This document shows positions 56,132-64,000 of a stretch of 64,000 nt of DNA, one piece after another. The DNA is from Shinella sp. UYSO24 (GTDB lineage: Bacteria > Pseudomonadota > Alphaproteobacteria > Rhizobiales > Rhizobiaceae). Positions within the stretch are counted from its first letter, which is position 1; each line of letters starts with the position of its first letter. The stretch spans positions 124,001-188,000 of the forward strand of contig CABHNZ010000004.1 of the NCBI GenBank assembly GCA_902167985.1, in the 5' to 3' direction. Made by a program: the position numbers and the translations under genes. Below the pieces are notes generated by a model, which saw only the letters and a program-made list of their open reading frames with translations, was not told the DNA's origin and searched no databases.

Positions 56132-57219
56132 CGGTTGCGCGTCCTTGGATCGAGGAACCGATACAGGAGATCGGACAGAAGGTTGATGCCGATGAAGACG
56201 GTGCCGATGATGATCGTTCCGCCGAGAACGGCGTTCATATCGGCATTCTGCAGCGAATTGGTGATGTAGAAGCCGATACCCGGCCAGGAGAACACCGTCT
56301 CCGTCAGAACCGAGCCTTCGAGCAGGCCGGCAAAGGAAAGCGCAATCACCGTCACAAGCGGCACCGCGGCATTCCTCAGCGCGTGGCTCCAGATGATCTT
56401 GCGCTCCGACAGCCCCTTGGCCCGCACGGCAACGATATATTCCTGCCCCAGCTCGTTCAGCATGAAGGAGCGGGTCATGCGGCTGATATAGGCCAGCGAG
56501 AAATAACCGAGCAGCGCACCCGGCAGGATGATGTGGCGGAACGCATCCCAGAACACGTCCCACTGGCCGGTAATGGCGCTGTCGAGGAGATAAAGCCCGG
56601 TGATCGGCTCGAATGTATAGGCATAGGCGACATCGAGCCGGCCGGGAAAGGCGACGAGCCGCAGCTTGGCATAGAAGATCACAAGCGCGATCAGCGCCAG
56701 CCAGAAGATCGGCACCGAATAGCCGACAAGCCCGATGACGCGGACGATCTGGTCGATGATGCTGTTACGCTTGACGGCCGCCAGCACGCCGGAGGGAATG
56801 CCAATGACGGTCCCGATGATCGTGCCGACGAGCGCCAGTTCCAGCGTCGCCGGAAAGACTTCGGCAATATCCTGCATCACCGGATTGGTGGTCAGCACCG
56901 ACGTGCCGAAATCACCGTTCAGCACGCTCTTCAGATAGATGTAGAACTGTTCGTAGAGCGGCAGGTCGAGGCCGAGCGCCCGGCGGGTGCGCTCCACCAC
57001 GTCGGCTGGCGCCCGGTCGCCGAGAATGGCGAGAACCGGATCGATCGGCACCACGCGGCCGATGAAGAAGGTGACGGCGAGAAGGCCGAGATAGGTCGTC
57101 ACCGCCACCACGAGAAAGCGGGCGAGACTGACGGCAAAGCGATGGCTACGGCTCTTCTTTCGAGGCCGCGCCTCGGGGTAACGGTGGTCATGCTCAATGA
57201 GCCGGTCTCCTGAGATCAA
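56128..57219 (-). CDS. Peptide ABC permease, DppB type
   Basis: Up to 363 residues. The helices and the coupling segment EYIVAVRAKGLSERKIIWSH are typical. The N-terminus is uncertain: the open frame starts at TTG 57219, but the leader AGGAG is better placed for TTG 57197/ATG 57191 in another frame (MTTVTPRRGLE), which would join this frame if one A were missing near 57160. A long palindrome lies in the gap to the binding-protein gene. Confidence 0.85.
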   Translation of the reverse strand: MISGDRLIEHDHRYPEARPRKKSRSHRFAVSLARFLVVAVTTYLGLLAVTFFIGRVVPIDPVLAILGDRAPADVVERTRRALGLDLPLYEQFYIYLKSVLNGDFGTSVLTTNPVMQDIAEVFPATLELALVGTIIGTVIGIPSGVLAAVKRNSIIDQIVRVIGLVGYSVPIFWLALIALVIFYAKLRLVAFPGRLDVAYAYTFEPITGLYLLDSAITGQWDVFWDAFRHIILPGALLGYFSLAYISRMTRSFMLNELGQEYIVAVRAKGLSERKIIWSHALRNAAVPLVTVIALSFAGLLEGSVLTETVFSWPGIGFYITNSLQNADMNAVLGGTIIIGTVFIGINLLSDLLYRFLDPRTRNR

Positions 57220-57274
57220 TCCCGGGGTAAGCCATCAGGGGCATCGGGGGCAAATGAGGCCCTCTCTCGCCAAT

Positions 57275-57364
57275 GTCGTCATGCTCGGGCTTGTCCCGAG
57301 GATCTGACCACGTCCATGACATCGGACGTCCGCAGATGCCCGGGACAAGCCCGAGCATGACGAC
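57275..57364. repeat. Long palindromic intergenic element
   Basis: 24-bp arms (57275-57298 and 57341-57364) are perfect inverted copies around a 42-nt centre. Related to the element at 14713 (shared CGTCAT..CTCG..GAGGATC.GACCACG), and like the mobile palindromic repeats of Rhizobiaceae. As it lies between the binding-protein stop and the DppB start, the transcript would carry a very stable hairpin there. Confidence 0.75.
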
Positions 57365-57440
57365 GGTGAGGGTTTGCGGCTCTGCCTTCGGCAGACGGCC
57401 CCTGTCGGAGCCGCCGCCCGAGGGCATCCCGTTCAGACGA

Positions 57441-59081
57441 TCATTCCTTGCCGATCGGGCTGACATAGTTGGTATCGAAGCTCGGGCCGAGCTTGAAGCC
57501 GGTCACTTTCTTCGAATACGCGCCAACCTCGGTCTTCTGGTAGATGATGGCGAACGGGCTGTTTTCGAGGATCTTCTTCTGCATGTCCTGATACATGGCC
57601 GCGCGCTTGGCACTGTCGGTCTCAAACAGCGCCGCATCGCTTTCCTTGGAAAGATCGCCCGGATCCCAGGTATTGCGCCAGGCGAGCGTCTTCGTCTTGC
57701 CGGCATCGGAATTATCCGGATTGGTGGTGAAGGTCTGCGCGTTGGAATGCGGATCCCAGTAATCGACGCCCCAGTCACCGATATAGATATCATGATTGCG
57801 GGCACGGTATTTCGTAAGAACCTGCTTACCATCGCCTGGAATGATCGACAGCTTCACGCCACCCTGCGCAAACGTCTGCTGGATCGACTGGGCGATACCG
57901 GTGATCGGCTCGATCGAGCGCGTATCCATGGTCACGGAGAAACCGTTCGGCAGGCCGGCCTTGGCCAGCAGTTCCTTGGCTTTCGCGACATCGAGTTTGT
58001 AGGGATTGTCTTCCAGCGCACCGAGAATGCCGGCCGGCTCGAAGGTCTGGTGGATCTGGCCAATGCCCTTGATCAGCGTCTTGCCGATCGCATCATAGTC
58101 GATGAGATACTTCAGCGCTTCCCAGACTTCCGGCTTGGCGAGATCCTTGTTCTTCTGGTTGAACGAGATGTAATAGACGGTGCCCTTCGGCGCGTCGGTC
58201 TCGGCCAGATTGTCGTCCTTCGCAACGGCTTCGAGATCGTTTGGCGAAAGGTTGCGGGCAATATCGATATCGCCATTTTCAAGCGCCAGACGCTGGGCGG
58301 CACTTTCCTTCATGAAGCGGTAGATGACGCGCTTCATCTTCGGCTTCTCGCCGTAGTAATCGTCGTTGCGCTCCAGAAGAACCACCTGGTTGGCCTTCCA
58401 TTCGCGCAGCTTGAACGGGCCGGAACCGGCATAATTGGTCTTCAACCAGCCATTGCCGAAATCGTTGTCATACTTGTAGTCGGAAGACGGCGTGACCTTC
58501 TGGACATGCTGCATGACGAGCTTCTTGTCGACCACGGCGGCAACCGTCGCAGACAGGCAGTTCAGGACGAAGCTCGGCGCATAGGGCTTGTCGACGGTGA
58601 AGACGAACGTGTCGTCATCGGTGGCCTTCGCCTTTTCGGCAACATTGTCGCCGGTCAGGCCGAACTGGCCGATGATGAAGGCGGGGCTCTTGTCGAGCTT
58701 GATGGCGCGTTCAAACGAGAAGGCCACATCCTGCGCCGTGATCGGGTTGCCGGAGGCGAATTTCAGGCCCTTTTTCAGCTTGAACGTATAGGTCAGCTTG
58801 TCGGGGGAGATCGTCCAGCTGTCGGCCAGATCGCCGACCACCTTGGTCGGATCCTTCAGGTCGAGCCGCACCAGCAGGCTGTAGGTATTGCCGGTGATTT
58901 CGCCGGTGGAGATCTCGTAGGCCTCGCCCGGATCCATGGAAATGATGTCGTCGAACGCAAAGCCTTCGACCAGCGTATCGGCCGGCGTGGCGGCAAACGC
59001 GGCGGGCGCGGATGAAAACATCAAGGCGAGCGCGGCGCTTGCGGAAAGCACGCGAAGGCTCTTGTTGAACGAATGGATCAT
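57441..59081 (-). CDS. Peptide-type ABC binding protein, SBP family 5
   Basis: 546 residues, intact. Signal peptide about 1-30, then TLVEGFAFDDIISMDPGEAY and the family motifs WTISPDKLTYTFKLKKGLKF and EALKYLIDYDAIGKT. GGGGAAG precedes the start at 59081. It heads the DppBCDF operon and follows a dipeptidase gene on the same strand (207 nt apart), consistent with peptide uptake; the ligand is unknown. Confidence 0.9.
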   Translation of the reverse strand: MIHSFNKSLRVLSASAALALMFSSAPAAFAATPADTLVEGFAFDDIISMDPGEAYEISTGEITGNTYSLLVRLDLKDPTKVVGDLADSWTISPDKLTYTFKLKKGLKFASGNPITAQDVAFSFERAIKLDKSPAFIIGQFGLTGDNVAEKAKATDDDTFVFTVDKPYAPSFVLNCLSATVAAVVDKKLVMQHVQKVTPSSDYKYDNDFGNGWLKTNYAGSGPFKLREWKANQVVLLERNDDYYGEKPKMKRVIYRFMKESAAQRLALENGDIDIARNLSPNDLEAVAKDDNLAETDAPKGTVYYISFNQKNKDLAKPEVWEALKYLIDYDAIGKTLIKGIGQIHQTFEPAGILGALEDNPYKLDVAKAKELLAKAGLPNGFSVTMDTRSIEPITGIAQSIQQTFAQGGVKLSIIPGDGKQVLTKYRARNHDIYIGDWGVDYWDPHSNAQTFTTNPDNSDAGKTKTLAWRNTWDPGDLSKESDAALFETDSAKRAAMYQDMQKKILENSPFAIIYQKTEVGAYSKKVTGFKLGPSFDTNYVSPIGKE

Positions 59082-59236
59082 AAAACTTCCCCTGTCCTTG
59101 AAAACGGTACGGTTCTTGGTTGGTTGGTCGTTCTTTTCCCGGCCGCGCATGTTTTCCCTCATGCACGGCCCGATCGCTTTTTGGCTGCAGGCTCGAAACC
59201 GGGCCGGGCTGCCGCTTATCGGCGCACCCCGCTCAC

Positions 59237-59299
59237 TCGTGCCGGCCCTATTCGTGCCTTTCCTGCTCGTGCCCGGCTTCGTGCCGGCTTATTCGTGCC
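59237..59299. repeat. Short tandem-like TCGTGCC repeats
   Basis: TCGTGCC occurs five times at 59237, 59252, 59267, 59279 and 59293, spaced 12-15 bp. The last copy lies in the 3' end of the dipeptidase gene. Possibly slippage-derived; no function assigned. Confidence 0.5.
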
Positions 59300-60338
59300 A
59301 AGTCGTCGCCATCACCCTCAGCCAGTTTTCCCGGCAGAGTTTGGCCACATCCTCGTCAGCGTAACCCTCTGTTTTTAGGGCTGCAACCAGATTCTGGTTG
59401 CCGGCGGCATCACGAATTTCGCGCGGCACGGTCGCGCCATCGAAGTCCGAACCGAGGCCCACATGGTCGATCCCCATCCGCTCCACCATGTAGTTGATGT
59501 GGCGAACCATGTCGGACAGCGGCGTCGCCCCGTCGTCGCGGGCATCCTCGCGCAGCATGGTCACAGCATAGTTGAGCCCGGCAATGCCGCCGCTTTCCTT
59601 GATCGCATCCATTTGGCGGTCGGTGAGGTTTCGGGCGACCGGCGTCAGCGCATGGGCATTCGAATGGCTGGCGACGAGCGGCATGGTCGAGGTCTTCGCC
59701 ACGTCCCAGAAACCCTTTTCGGTGATATGCGACAGGTCGATCACGATGCCGAGACGATTGCATTGCTTCACCAGCTCGAAGCCGAGATCGGTGAGCCCCA
59801 GCGCCGTATCCGGCGACATCGGGAAGGCGAAGGGCACGCCATGGCCGAAAATATTATGACGGCTCCAGACCGGCCCGAGCGACCGGAGACCGGCGGCATA
59901 AAACACATCCAGATTGTCGAGATTGGCGTCGAGCGGCTCGCAGCCTTCCATATGCATGACGGCGGCAAACACGCCGTCTGCCATGGCCTTGCGGATATCC
60001 GCCGTGCTGCGGCAGAGCCGCCATGCACCGGCCCGGTCAAGCCTGACGGCAATCGCGGCCTTTTCGAGCGCGATCGTCAGCGACGGATAATAGTCGAGCG
60101 GGGCGGCAAGCGGCGTGTTGTAATGGCCCTGCGCGTCGGGTTCGGCCAGAACCAGATCGCCAGAGGGAATATAGATGGCGCAGAAACCGCCGGCGAGACC
60201 GCCCTTCCTGGCCCGCGGCCCGTCGATATGCCCCTCGCTCGTGCCCGACGCGAACTCGGCCACCGGATCGCCGCCGGCCTTGTGATTGCGCCAAAGCCTG
60301 AGGAGCACATCATTATGCCCGTCGAACACCAGTTCCAT
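59289..60338 (-). CDS. Membrane dipeptidase (peptidase M19)
   Basis: 349 residues, intact. The zinc-binding pattern of renal-dipeptidase-type enzymes is present: FDGHNDVLLRL at the N-terminus, HMEGCEPLD (about 128-136), LSHITEKGF and SHSNAHALTPVARNLT. It hydrolyses dipeptides, often with D-amino acids. Despite the family name there is no signal peptide, so it is probably cytoplasmic. It lies upstream of the peptide importer and could process what that imports. Confidence 0.9.
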   Translation of the reverse strand: MELVFDGHNDVLLRLWRNHKAGGDPVAEFASGTSEGHIDGPRARKGGLAGGFCAIYIPSGDLVLAEPDAQGHYNTPLAAPLDYYPSLTIALEKAAIAVRLDRAGAWRLCRSTADIRKAMADGVFAAVMHMEGCEPLDANLDNLDVFYAAGLRSLGPVWSRHNIFGHGVPFAFPMSPDTALGLTDLGFELVKQCNRLGIVIDLSHITEKGFWDVAKTSTMPLVASHSNAHALTPVARNLTDRQMDAIKESGGIAGLNYAVTMLREDARDDGATPLSDMVRHINYMVERMGIDHVGLGSDFDGATVPREIRDAAGNQNLVAALKTEGYADEDVAKLCRENWLRVMATTWHE

Positions 60339-60443
60339 GCTTGCATTCCCGAATGATTGACGAAGAAGGCGGTCCGTAAAGGATTGATCCTAACCGGCCT
60401 TTCGTCTTTCGCAAGACGGGATTTACGGTGCCCCGTATTTCAT

Positions 60444-61121
60444 TCAGGCGGTCCAGACCCCATCGCCCGCGGTTTTCAACAGAGGCGTGCGAAATGCCGA
60501 GACCACCCGCGGACGCCACTGATCACCGGCCGCATCGAGCCTGTCGTGCCAGCGTTCCGATTGCAGCATCGCCGCCCCGATGACGACCGGCTCGATCTCG
60601 AGCGCCGTCATCAGCGACAGGCCCGCGACGATCGAGGTGCCGGAGGAAATCACGTCATCGATGAGCGCCACGCGCCGGCCCTTGATGAGCGGCAGCATCC
60701 GCGGATCGACATAGAGGCGTTTCGCCTGTTCCGGTGTGGTGATGGAGGAGAGCGGCACGGAGAGCGCATCCTCGTACCAGAATTTTCGCGATGTCCCGAG
60801 CGGAACGTAACGGCTGTGGCCGAGCGCGCGGGCAACAGCCGCCGCCAATGTCAGCCCGAGCGTCGGCAGGCCGACGATCACCTCCGGGCGAAAGGCCGCA
60901 AGTTTGGGCGCGAGATCTGCGGCAAGTGCATCCTGCACGTCGAAACCCGCCTGGTTGACGATCAGCGAGGCCAGCGCATTCTCTCCGCCGGCAAGCGGCC
61001 GGATCGGCAGACGGATCTGCCGCCCGTCATCGAGTTCCGCCGGAAAGAAGCCGGAATACGGCCCGCCCCTGTCGAACGTGCCTGGTTCGTGGATCTCCTG
61101 CCAGAAATCATGCGGCTGCAT
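60444..61121 (-). CDS. PRPP-dependent phosphoribosyltransferase
   Basis: 225 residues. The PRPP-binding loop VALIDDVISSGTSIVAG (about 157-173) and the ROSSMANN-like PEVIVGLPTLGLTLAAAVAR segment identify a type I phosphoribosyltransferase. The specificity is not evident. Being downstream of nucleoside hydrolase and adenine deaminase, it plausibly converts adenine or hypoxanthine back to a nucleotide. ATG 61121 (MQPHDFWQEI) was chosen; the frame extends further up. It lies 66 nt after the adenine deaminase gene. Confidence 0.8.
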   Translation of the reverse strand: MQPHDFWQEIHEPGTFDRGGPYSGFFPAELDDGRQIRLPIRPLAGGENALASLIVNQAGFDVQDALAADLAPKLAAFRPEVIVGLPTLGLTLAAAVARALGHSRYVPLGTSRKFWYEDALSVPLSSITTPEQAKRLYVDPRMLPLIKGRRVALIDDVISSGTSIVAGLSLMTALEIEPVVIGAAMLQSERWHDRLDAAGDQWRPRVVSAFRTPLLKTAGDGVWTA

Positions 61122-61187
61122 CGGCTCTTTCCCCTTTTGTTGTTTGTGACGGGGAGGCCGTTTCGCCACCCCAACCACCCGGCAGGC

Positions 61188-62975
61188 TTATTCCAGCACT
61201 TCGAGGATCGGGCTATCCAGCACCTTGCCGGTCGAGACGTCGGAAATGCCGCGATCGGTCTGGTGTGGGCCGGGATTGCAGGCAAGCGTCGCACCGAAGC
61301 AGGCCTTGAACACCAGATAGGGCGGCTGCCAGTCGGCAATGCCGTCCATGGCCGCGCGGATGGCGCGAAAACCGTCGGCGACTTCTGTGACCGGCGCTTC
61401 CGAGACGAGGCCGGAAAGCGGCAGCGGCAGAAGCACCGTCACTTGGCCACCTTGCGCCACCGCCATGCCGCCACCGGCCGCAATCACCGCATTGGCGGCG
61501 ACCGCCATATCGGCAGGATCGGCACCAAAGACGGTGAGGTTGTGGCTGTCATGCGCAAGCGAGGTGGCGAAAGCCCCCTTCCACTCGCCCCACTGGCGCA
61601 TGAACCCCAGACGGGTGCGGCTGTCGACGCGGCCGTGGCGGTGGGTCACGGCGATATGCGTCGTGCCCTCCGGGGGTACCACGAAACCATCGACGACATC
61701 CGCCTCCGTCTGCCCCCATTGGGTAAACCGCGGCTTGTCGATGGTGGCGAGACGCACCCGCCGCCCTTCCGACCGCAGCCTGAAATTGTCAGCCTTGAGC
61801 GGCTGCAGCTTGACCGAACCGAGAAGCGGCGTCGGATCCGCCTGTTCGACGGCAACGGTCATGACGCCATCGCGGGCAACGATCGTGCCGCTGGCGAACA
61901 CCGCGCGGGCGCGAAAATCGGCAAGATCCTCGAAAATCGCGATATCGGCGCGGCGGCCGGCGGCAATCAGCCCGAGGTCGCGGCGGTGCAGCCGCATCGC
62001 GGCATTCAGCGTCGCCGCCCGCAGCGCCCATTCCGGCTTCATCCCGTAGCGCACCAGACGGCGCACCACATCGTCGAGCCCGCCGCCATCGACGAGATCG
62101 TCCGGGAACACGTCGTCGGTGCAGAGCGTCAGCGTCTGCGGCAGATGCGGCAACGTGTTGAGCGCCTCGACGAATTCCGGCAGCAGATGGTCGTGCGAGC
62201 CGCGCATCTCGATGGTGAGGCCGGCGCGGATCTTTGCGAGCAGATCCTCGCCCGAGATCACCTCATGGTCGGAGCCGATGCCGGCCGCCATGAAGGCCGC
62301 AAGATCGGCACCGGCAAGCCCGCGACCATGGCCGCAGACAAGCTTTTCGGAGGCGAGTGCCGCCTGAACGATGCCGCTCGTGCGCGGATCGCGGTCGATC
62401 ACGCCGCGCATGTTCATCATCTCGGCAAGGCCGGCGATCTTCGGCCAATAGAGCATTTCCTCGATCGTCTCGGCGTCGAAATCGGCGCCCGCGACTTCCA
62501 GCCCCGGCGCAGACGGCACGCAGGAAGGGGCGAGCGTGATGACGCGCAGCGGCAGATCCTTCACCGCCTCGACCGCCCAGCGAACGCCATCGACGCCGTT
62601 GACATTGCCGAACTCATGCGGGTCCCAGACGACAGTCGTCACGCCGCGCGCAAGTACGGTTGAGGCATAGGTCGCCGGCGTCACCATCGAGCTTTCGATA
62701 TGCATATGCGTGTCGATCAGGCCCGGCGAGATGAAGGCGCCGCTCGCATCGACGATCTCGGCGGCATCCGAACGGCTGCCCGGCGCATGCACGCTGGCGA
62801 TCATCGGGCCGACAATGCCGATATCGGCAGCCCGGCGCTCGCCCGTCACCATGTCGATCAGCGTACCGCCGGTAATCAGGATATCGAAAGGCTGGTCGCC
62901 GCGGGCTGCGATGACCGCGCGTTCGCGCATGGCGGGATCGGTGAATTCATTGACGTCAGCGATGATGTGTTTCAC
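61188..62975 (-). CDS. ade: Adenine deaminase
   Basis: 595 residues, intact and of normal length. It converts adenine to hypoxanthine plus ammonia. The amidohydrolase metal motif is LIDTHMHIESSM (about 90-101). Further conserved segments are WDPHEFGNVNG and MAHDSHN-like LAHDSHNLTVFG, and the C-terminal beta-sandwich domain is complete. It overlaps the nucleoside hydrolase gene by four bases. Confidence 0.93.
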   Translation of the reverse strand: MKHIIADVNEFTDPAMRERAVIAARGDQPFDILITGGTLIDMVTGERRAADIGIVGPMIASVHAPGSRSDAAEIVDASGAFISPGLIDTHMHIESSMVTPATYASTVLARGVTTVVWDPHEFGNVNGVDGVRWAVEAVKDLPLRVITLAPSCVPSAPGLEVAGADFDAETIEEMLYWPKIAGLAEMMNMRGVIDRDPRTSGIVQAALASEKLVCGHGRGLAGADLAAFMAAGIGSDHEVISGEDLLAKIRAGLTIEMRGSHDHLLPEFVEALNTLPHLPQTLTLCTDDVFPDDLVDGGGLDDVVRRLVRYGMKPEWALRAATLNAAMRLHRRDLGLIAAGRRADIAIFEDLADFRARAVFASGTIVARDGVMTVAVEQADPTPLLGSVKLQPLKADNFRLRSEGRRVRLATIDKPRFTQWGQTEADVVDGFVVPPEGTTHIAVTHRHGRVDSRTRLGFMRQWGEWKGAFATSLAHDSHNLTVFGADPADMAVAANAVIAAGGGMAVAQGGQVTVLLPLPLSGLVSEAPVTEVADGFRAIRAAMDGIADWQPPYLVFKACFGATLACNPGPHQTDRGISDVSTGKVLDSPILEVLE

Positions 62976-63895
62976 CAGCTTGCCTCCGCTTGGAGTGTTT
63001 CAAGAATGAGGGTACGCGCCGTCTCGACATCGATATCGGCGCCGAAAGTGGCATTGAATTCGCCGCGCCCGAGCCGGGTCTCGACCACGGTGCGCCCGCG
63101 CGTCAACGTGCCGGCAAGCTCGACATCGAGCCGCGCCGCCTGCCAGCGAACGAGATCCGGGCGGATGAAGGCGGCAGCCGCCACCGCATCATAGAGCGCC
63201 ATGGCCGGCCGGCCGCGGCTGGTGGCAATGGCGACGAAGCCGGAAAGCAGATCGGCCAGAAGATCGGCATTGCGCCCGCCGGCAGCCCTGATCGGCGCGA
63301 TATCGTCCGGGTAGCAGAGAACCTTGCGGCAGAGATCGAGCTCGATCATGCGGAACGGCACGCCATGCGCAAGCACGATGCCGAGCGCTTCCGGATCGGC
63401 CAGCGCATTGAACTCGGCGGATGCCGTATGATTGCCCGCCGTCAGCCCGCCGCCCATCCAGGTGAGCTCGGTGATCTTTTTGGCCAGATCCGGCCGCGCC
63501 AGGCAGAGGGCGGCGATATTGGTGAGCGGCCCGAGCGCCATGATGCGCTTGTTGGCGTCCCCATTCGAAAGCCAGTCGCACAGGGCATCGAACGCATCCG
63601 AATGGAACGTGTCGGCCACTTCCGGCAGATGCCGCCCGGCGCTCGGCATGCCCTGATCGGAGAGAATGCCGGTTGCCGTCTCGAGCTTGCCGAGAACCGG
63701 CAGGCTGCGCCCCGCATGAATGGGAAACGGCCAGACGAAGGCGGAAGCCGCCCCCGCCGCATTGCGGCGCACCTGATCGAGCGGCGCATTGCCGAAGACC
63801 AGCGAAATGCCGTCTATGGTAAGCCCCGCATGCGCCGCGACCATGATCGCGGCGATGTCGTCGAAGCCCATATCGGTGTCGATCCAGATACCCAT
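62972..63895 (-). CDS. Inosine-uridine-type nucleoside hydrolase
   Basis: 307 residues, intact. The calcium-binding motif DTDMGFDDIAAI (residues 6-17) is the family hallmark. ALGPLTNIAALC and the ELTWMGGG segment follow, and the active-site HTASAEFNALADPEAL is present. It splits ribonucleosides into base and ribose. In operon order the ribose and bases would pass to salvage, with adenine going to the next enzyme. Confidence 0.92.
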   Translation of the reverse strand: MGIWIDTDMGFDDIAAIMVAAHAGLTIDGISLVFGNAPLDQVRRNAAGAASAFVWPFPIHAGRSLPVLGKLETATGILSDQGMPSAGRHLPEVADTFHSDAFDALCDWLSNGDANKRIMALGPLTNIAALCLARPDLAKKITELTWMGGGLTAGNHTASAEFNALADPEALGIVLAHGVPFRMIELDLCRKVLCYPDDIAPIRAAGGRNADLLADLLSGFVAIATSRGRPAMALYDAVAAAAFIRPDLVRWQAARLDVELAGTLTRGRTVVETRLGRGEFNATFGADIDVETARTLILETLQAEASW

Positions 63896-63921
63896 GGCCT
63901 ATACCCTCAACCGATACGGAC

Positions 63922-64000
63922 TTAGTTGAACCTGGACAGCGGCGCGGCGCGGTCCGCCTCAAGATCGAAGGAAACATCGGTGCCGATCGCATGGACCGGT
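63922..64000 (-). CDS. C-terminal end of a probable ABC ATPase (partial)
   Basis: Only the last 25 codons are in the window, reading ...HAIGTDVSFDLEADRAAPL and ending SRFN before a TAA at 63922-63924. The sequence resembles the C-terminal TOBE-like region of MalK/UgpC-type ATPases, but the piece is too short to be sure. If so, a nucleoside or sugar importer may precede the salvage genes, 26 nt upstream. Confidence 0.4.
   Translation of the reverse strand, partial: PVHAIGTDVSFDLEADRAAPLSRFN

Noticed and set aside
1-64000. CRISPR arrays, insertion sequences, phage genes, toxin-antitoxin or defence genes
   Set aside because: I looked for repeats with spacers, transposase or integrase motifs and defence domains and found none; base composition looks even.

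Overview
The window is chromosomal DNA of an alphaproteobacterium, most likely a member of the Rhizobiaceae (Rhizobium/Agrobacterium/Sinorhizobium relatives). The evidence is the high GC content, the density of ABC uptake systems, a complete PhyR-NepR-EcfG general stress response (GSR) locus, RirA-type iron operators (TGA-N9-TCA) and rhizobial-style palindromic intergenic repeats. I saw no rRNA, tRNA, CRISPR array, insertion sequence or prophage. The ordinary housekeeping genes are lysS, gltX, tal and nth.

Layout. 0-6.6 kb: a TetR regulator, a TerC-type membrane protein, lysS, gltX and a permease with TrkA-C domains. 6.6-10.9 kb: an iron-regulated Fe-siderophore type ABC importer with two RirA boxes, and a glutathione-peroxidase-like enzyme. 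10.9-24.7 kb: single genes, including an Ala-rich membrane protein, a MarR/MFS pair sharing an operator, a soluble two-PAS chemoreceptor, transaldolase with a divergent SorC regulator, a membrane-anchored phosphatase, an Ada-like alkyltransferase, endonuclease III and a VOC/YafY pair. 24.7-34.1 kb: a polyol (sorbitol/mannitol/arabitol type) operon consisting of a SorC regulator, an ABC importer, mannitol 2-dehydrogenase, a HAD phosphatase and an FGGY kinase. 34.4-41.6 kb: a peptide importer split into two divergent units, with an M20 peptidase. 41.7-47.5 kb: the GSR locus with its effectors. 47.6-59.1 kb: two peptide-type import operons, an amidase and a LysR regulator. 59.3-64 kb: a dipeptidase, then a phosphoribosyltransferase, adenine deaminase and nucleoside hydrolase, which together look like purine nucleoside salvage.

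The most interesting item is between 41709 and 41858. A perfect EcfG promoter (GGAAC-N16-CGTT) is followed by about 120 nt that fold into three hairpins with C-rich loops, the last being a terminator. This looks like an undescribed GSR-controlled small RNA beside the GSR regulators. Three other consensus EcfG promoters, plus one with short spacing, lie within 6 kb of it.

Data quality needs a warning. At least 29 coding frames are broken by what is in every case a net one-base loss, including in lysS, which is essential. Where the missing base can be guessed it is usually one C of a GCC or CCC run. This is almost certainly systematic under-calling in the assembly and not gene decay, so I give the affected genes as single CDSs across the break and note each position.
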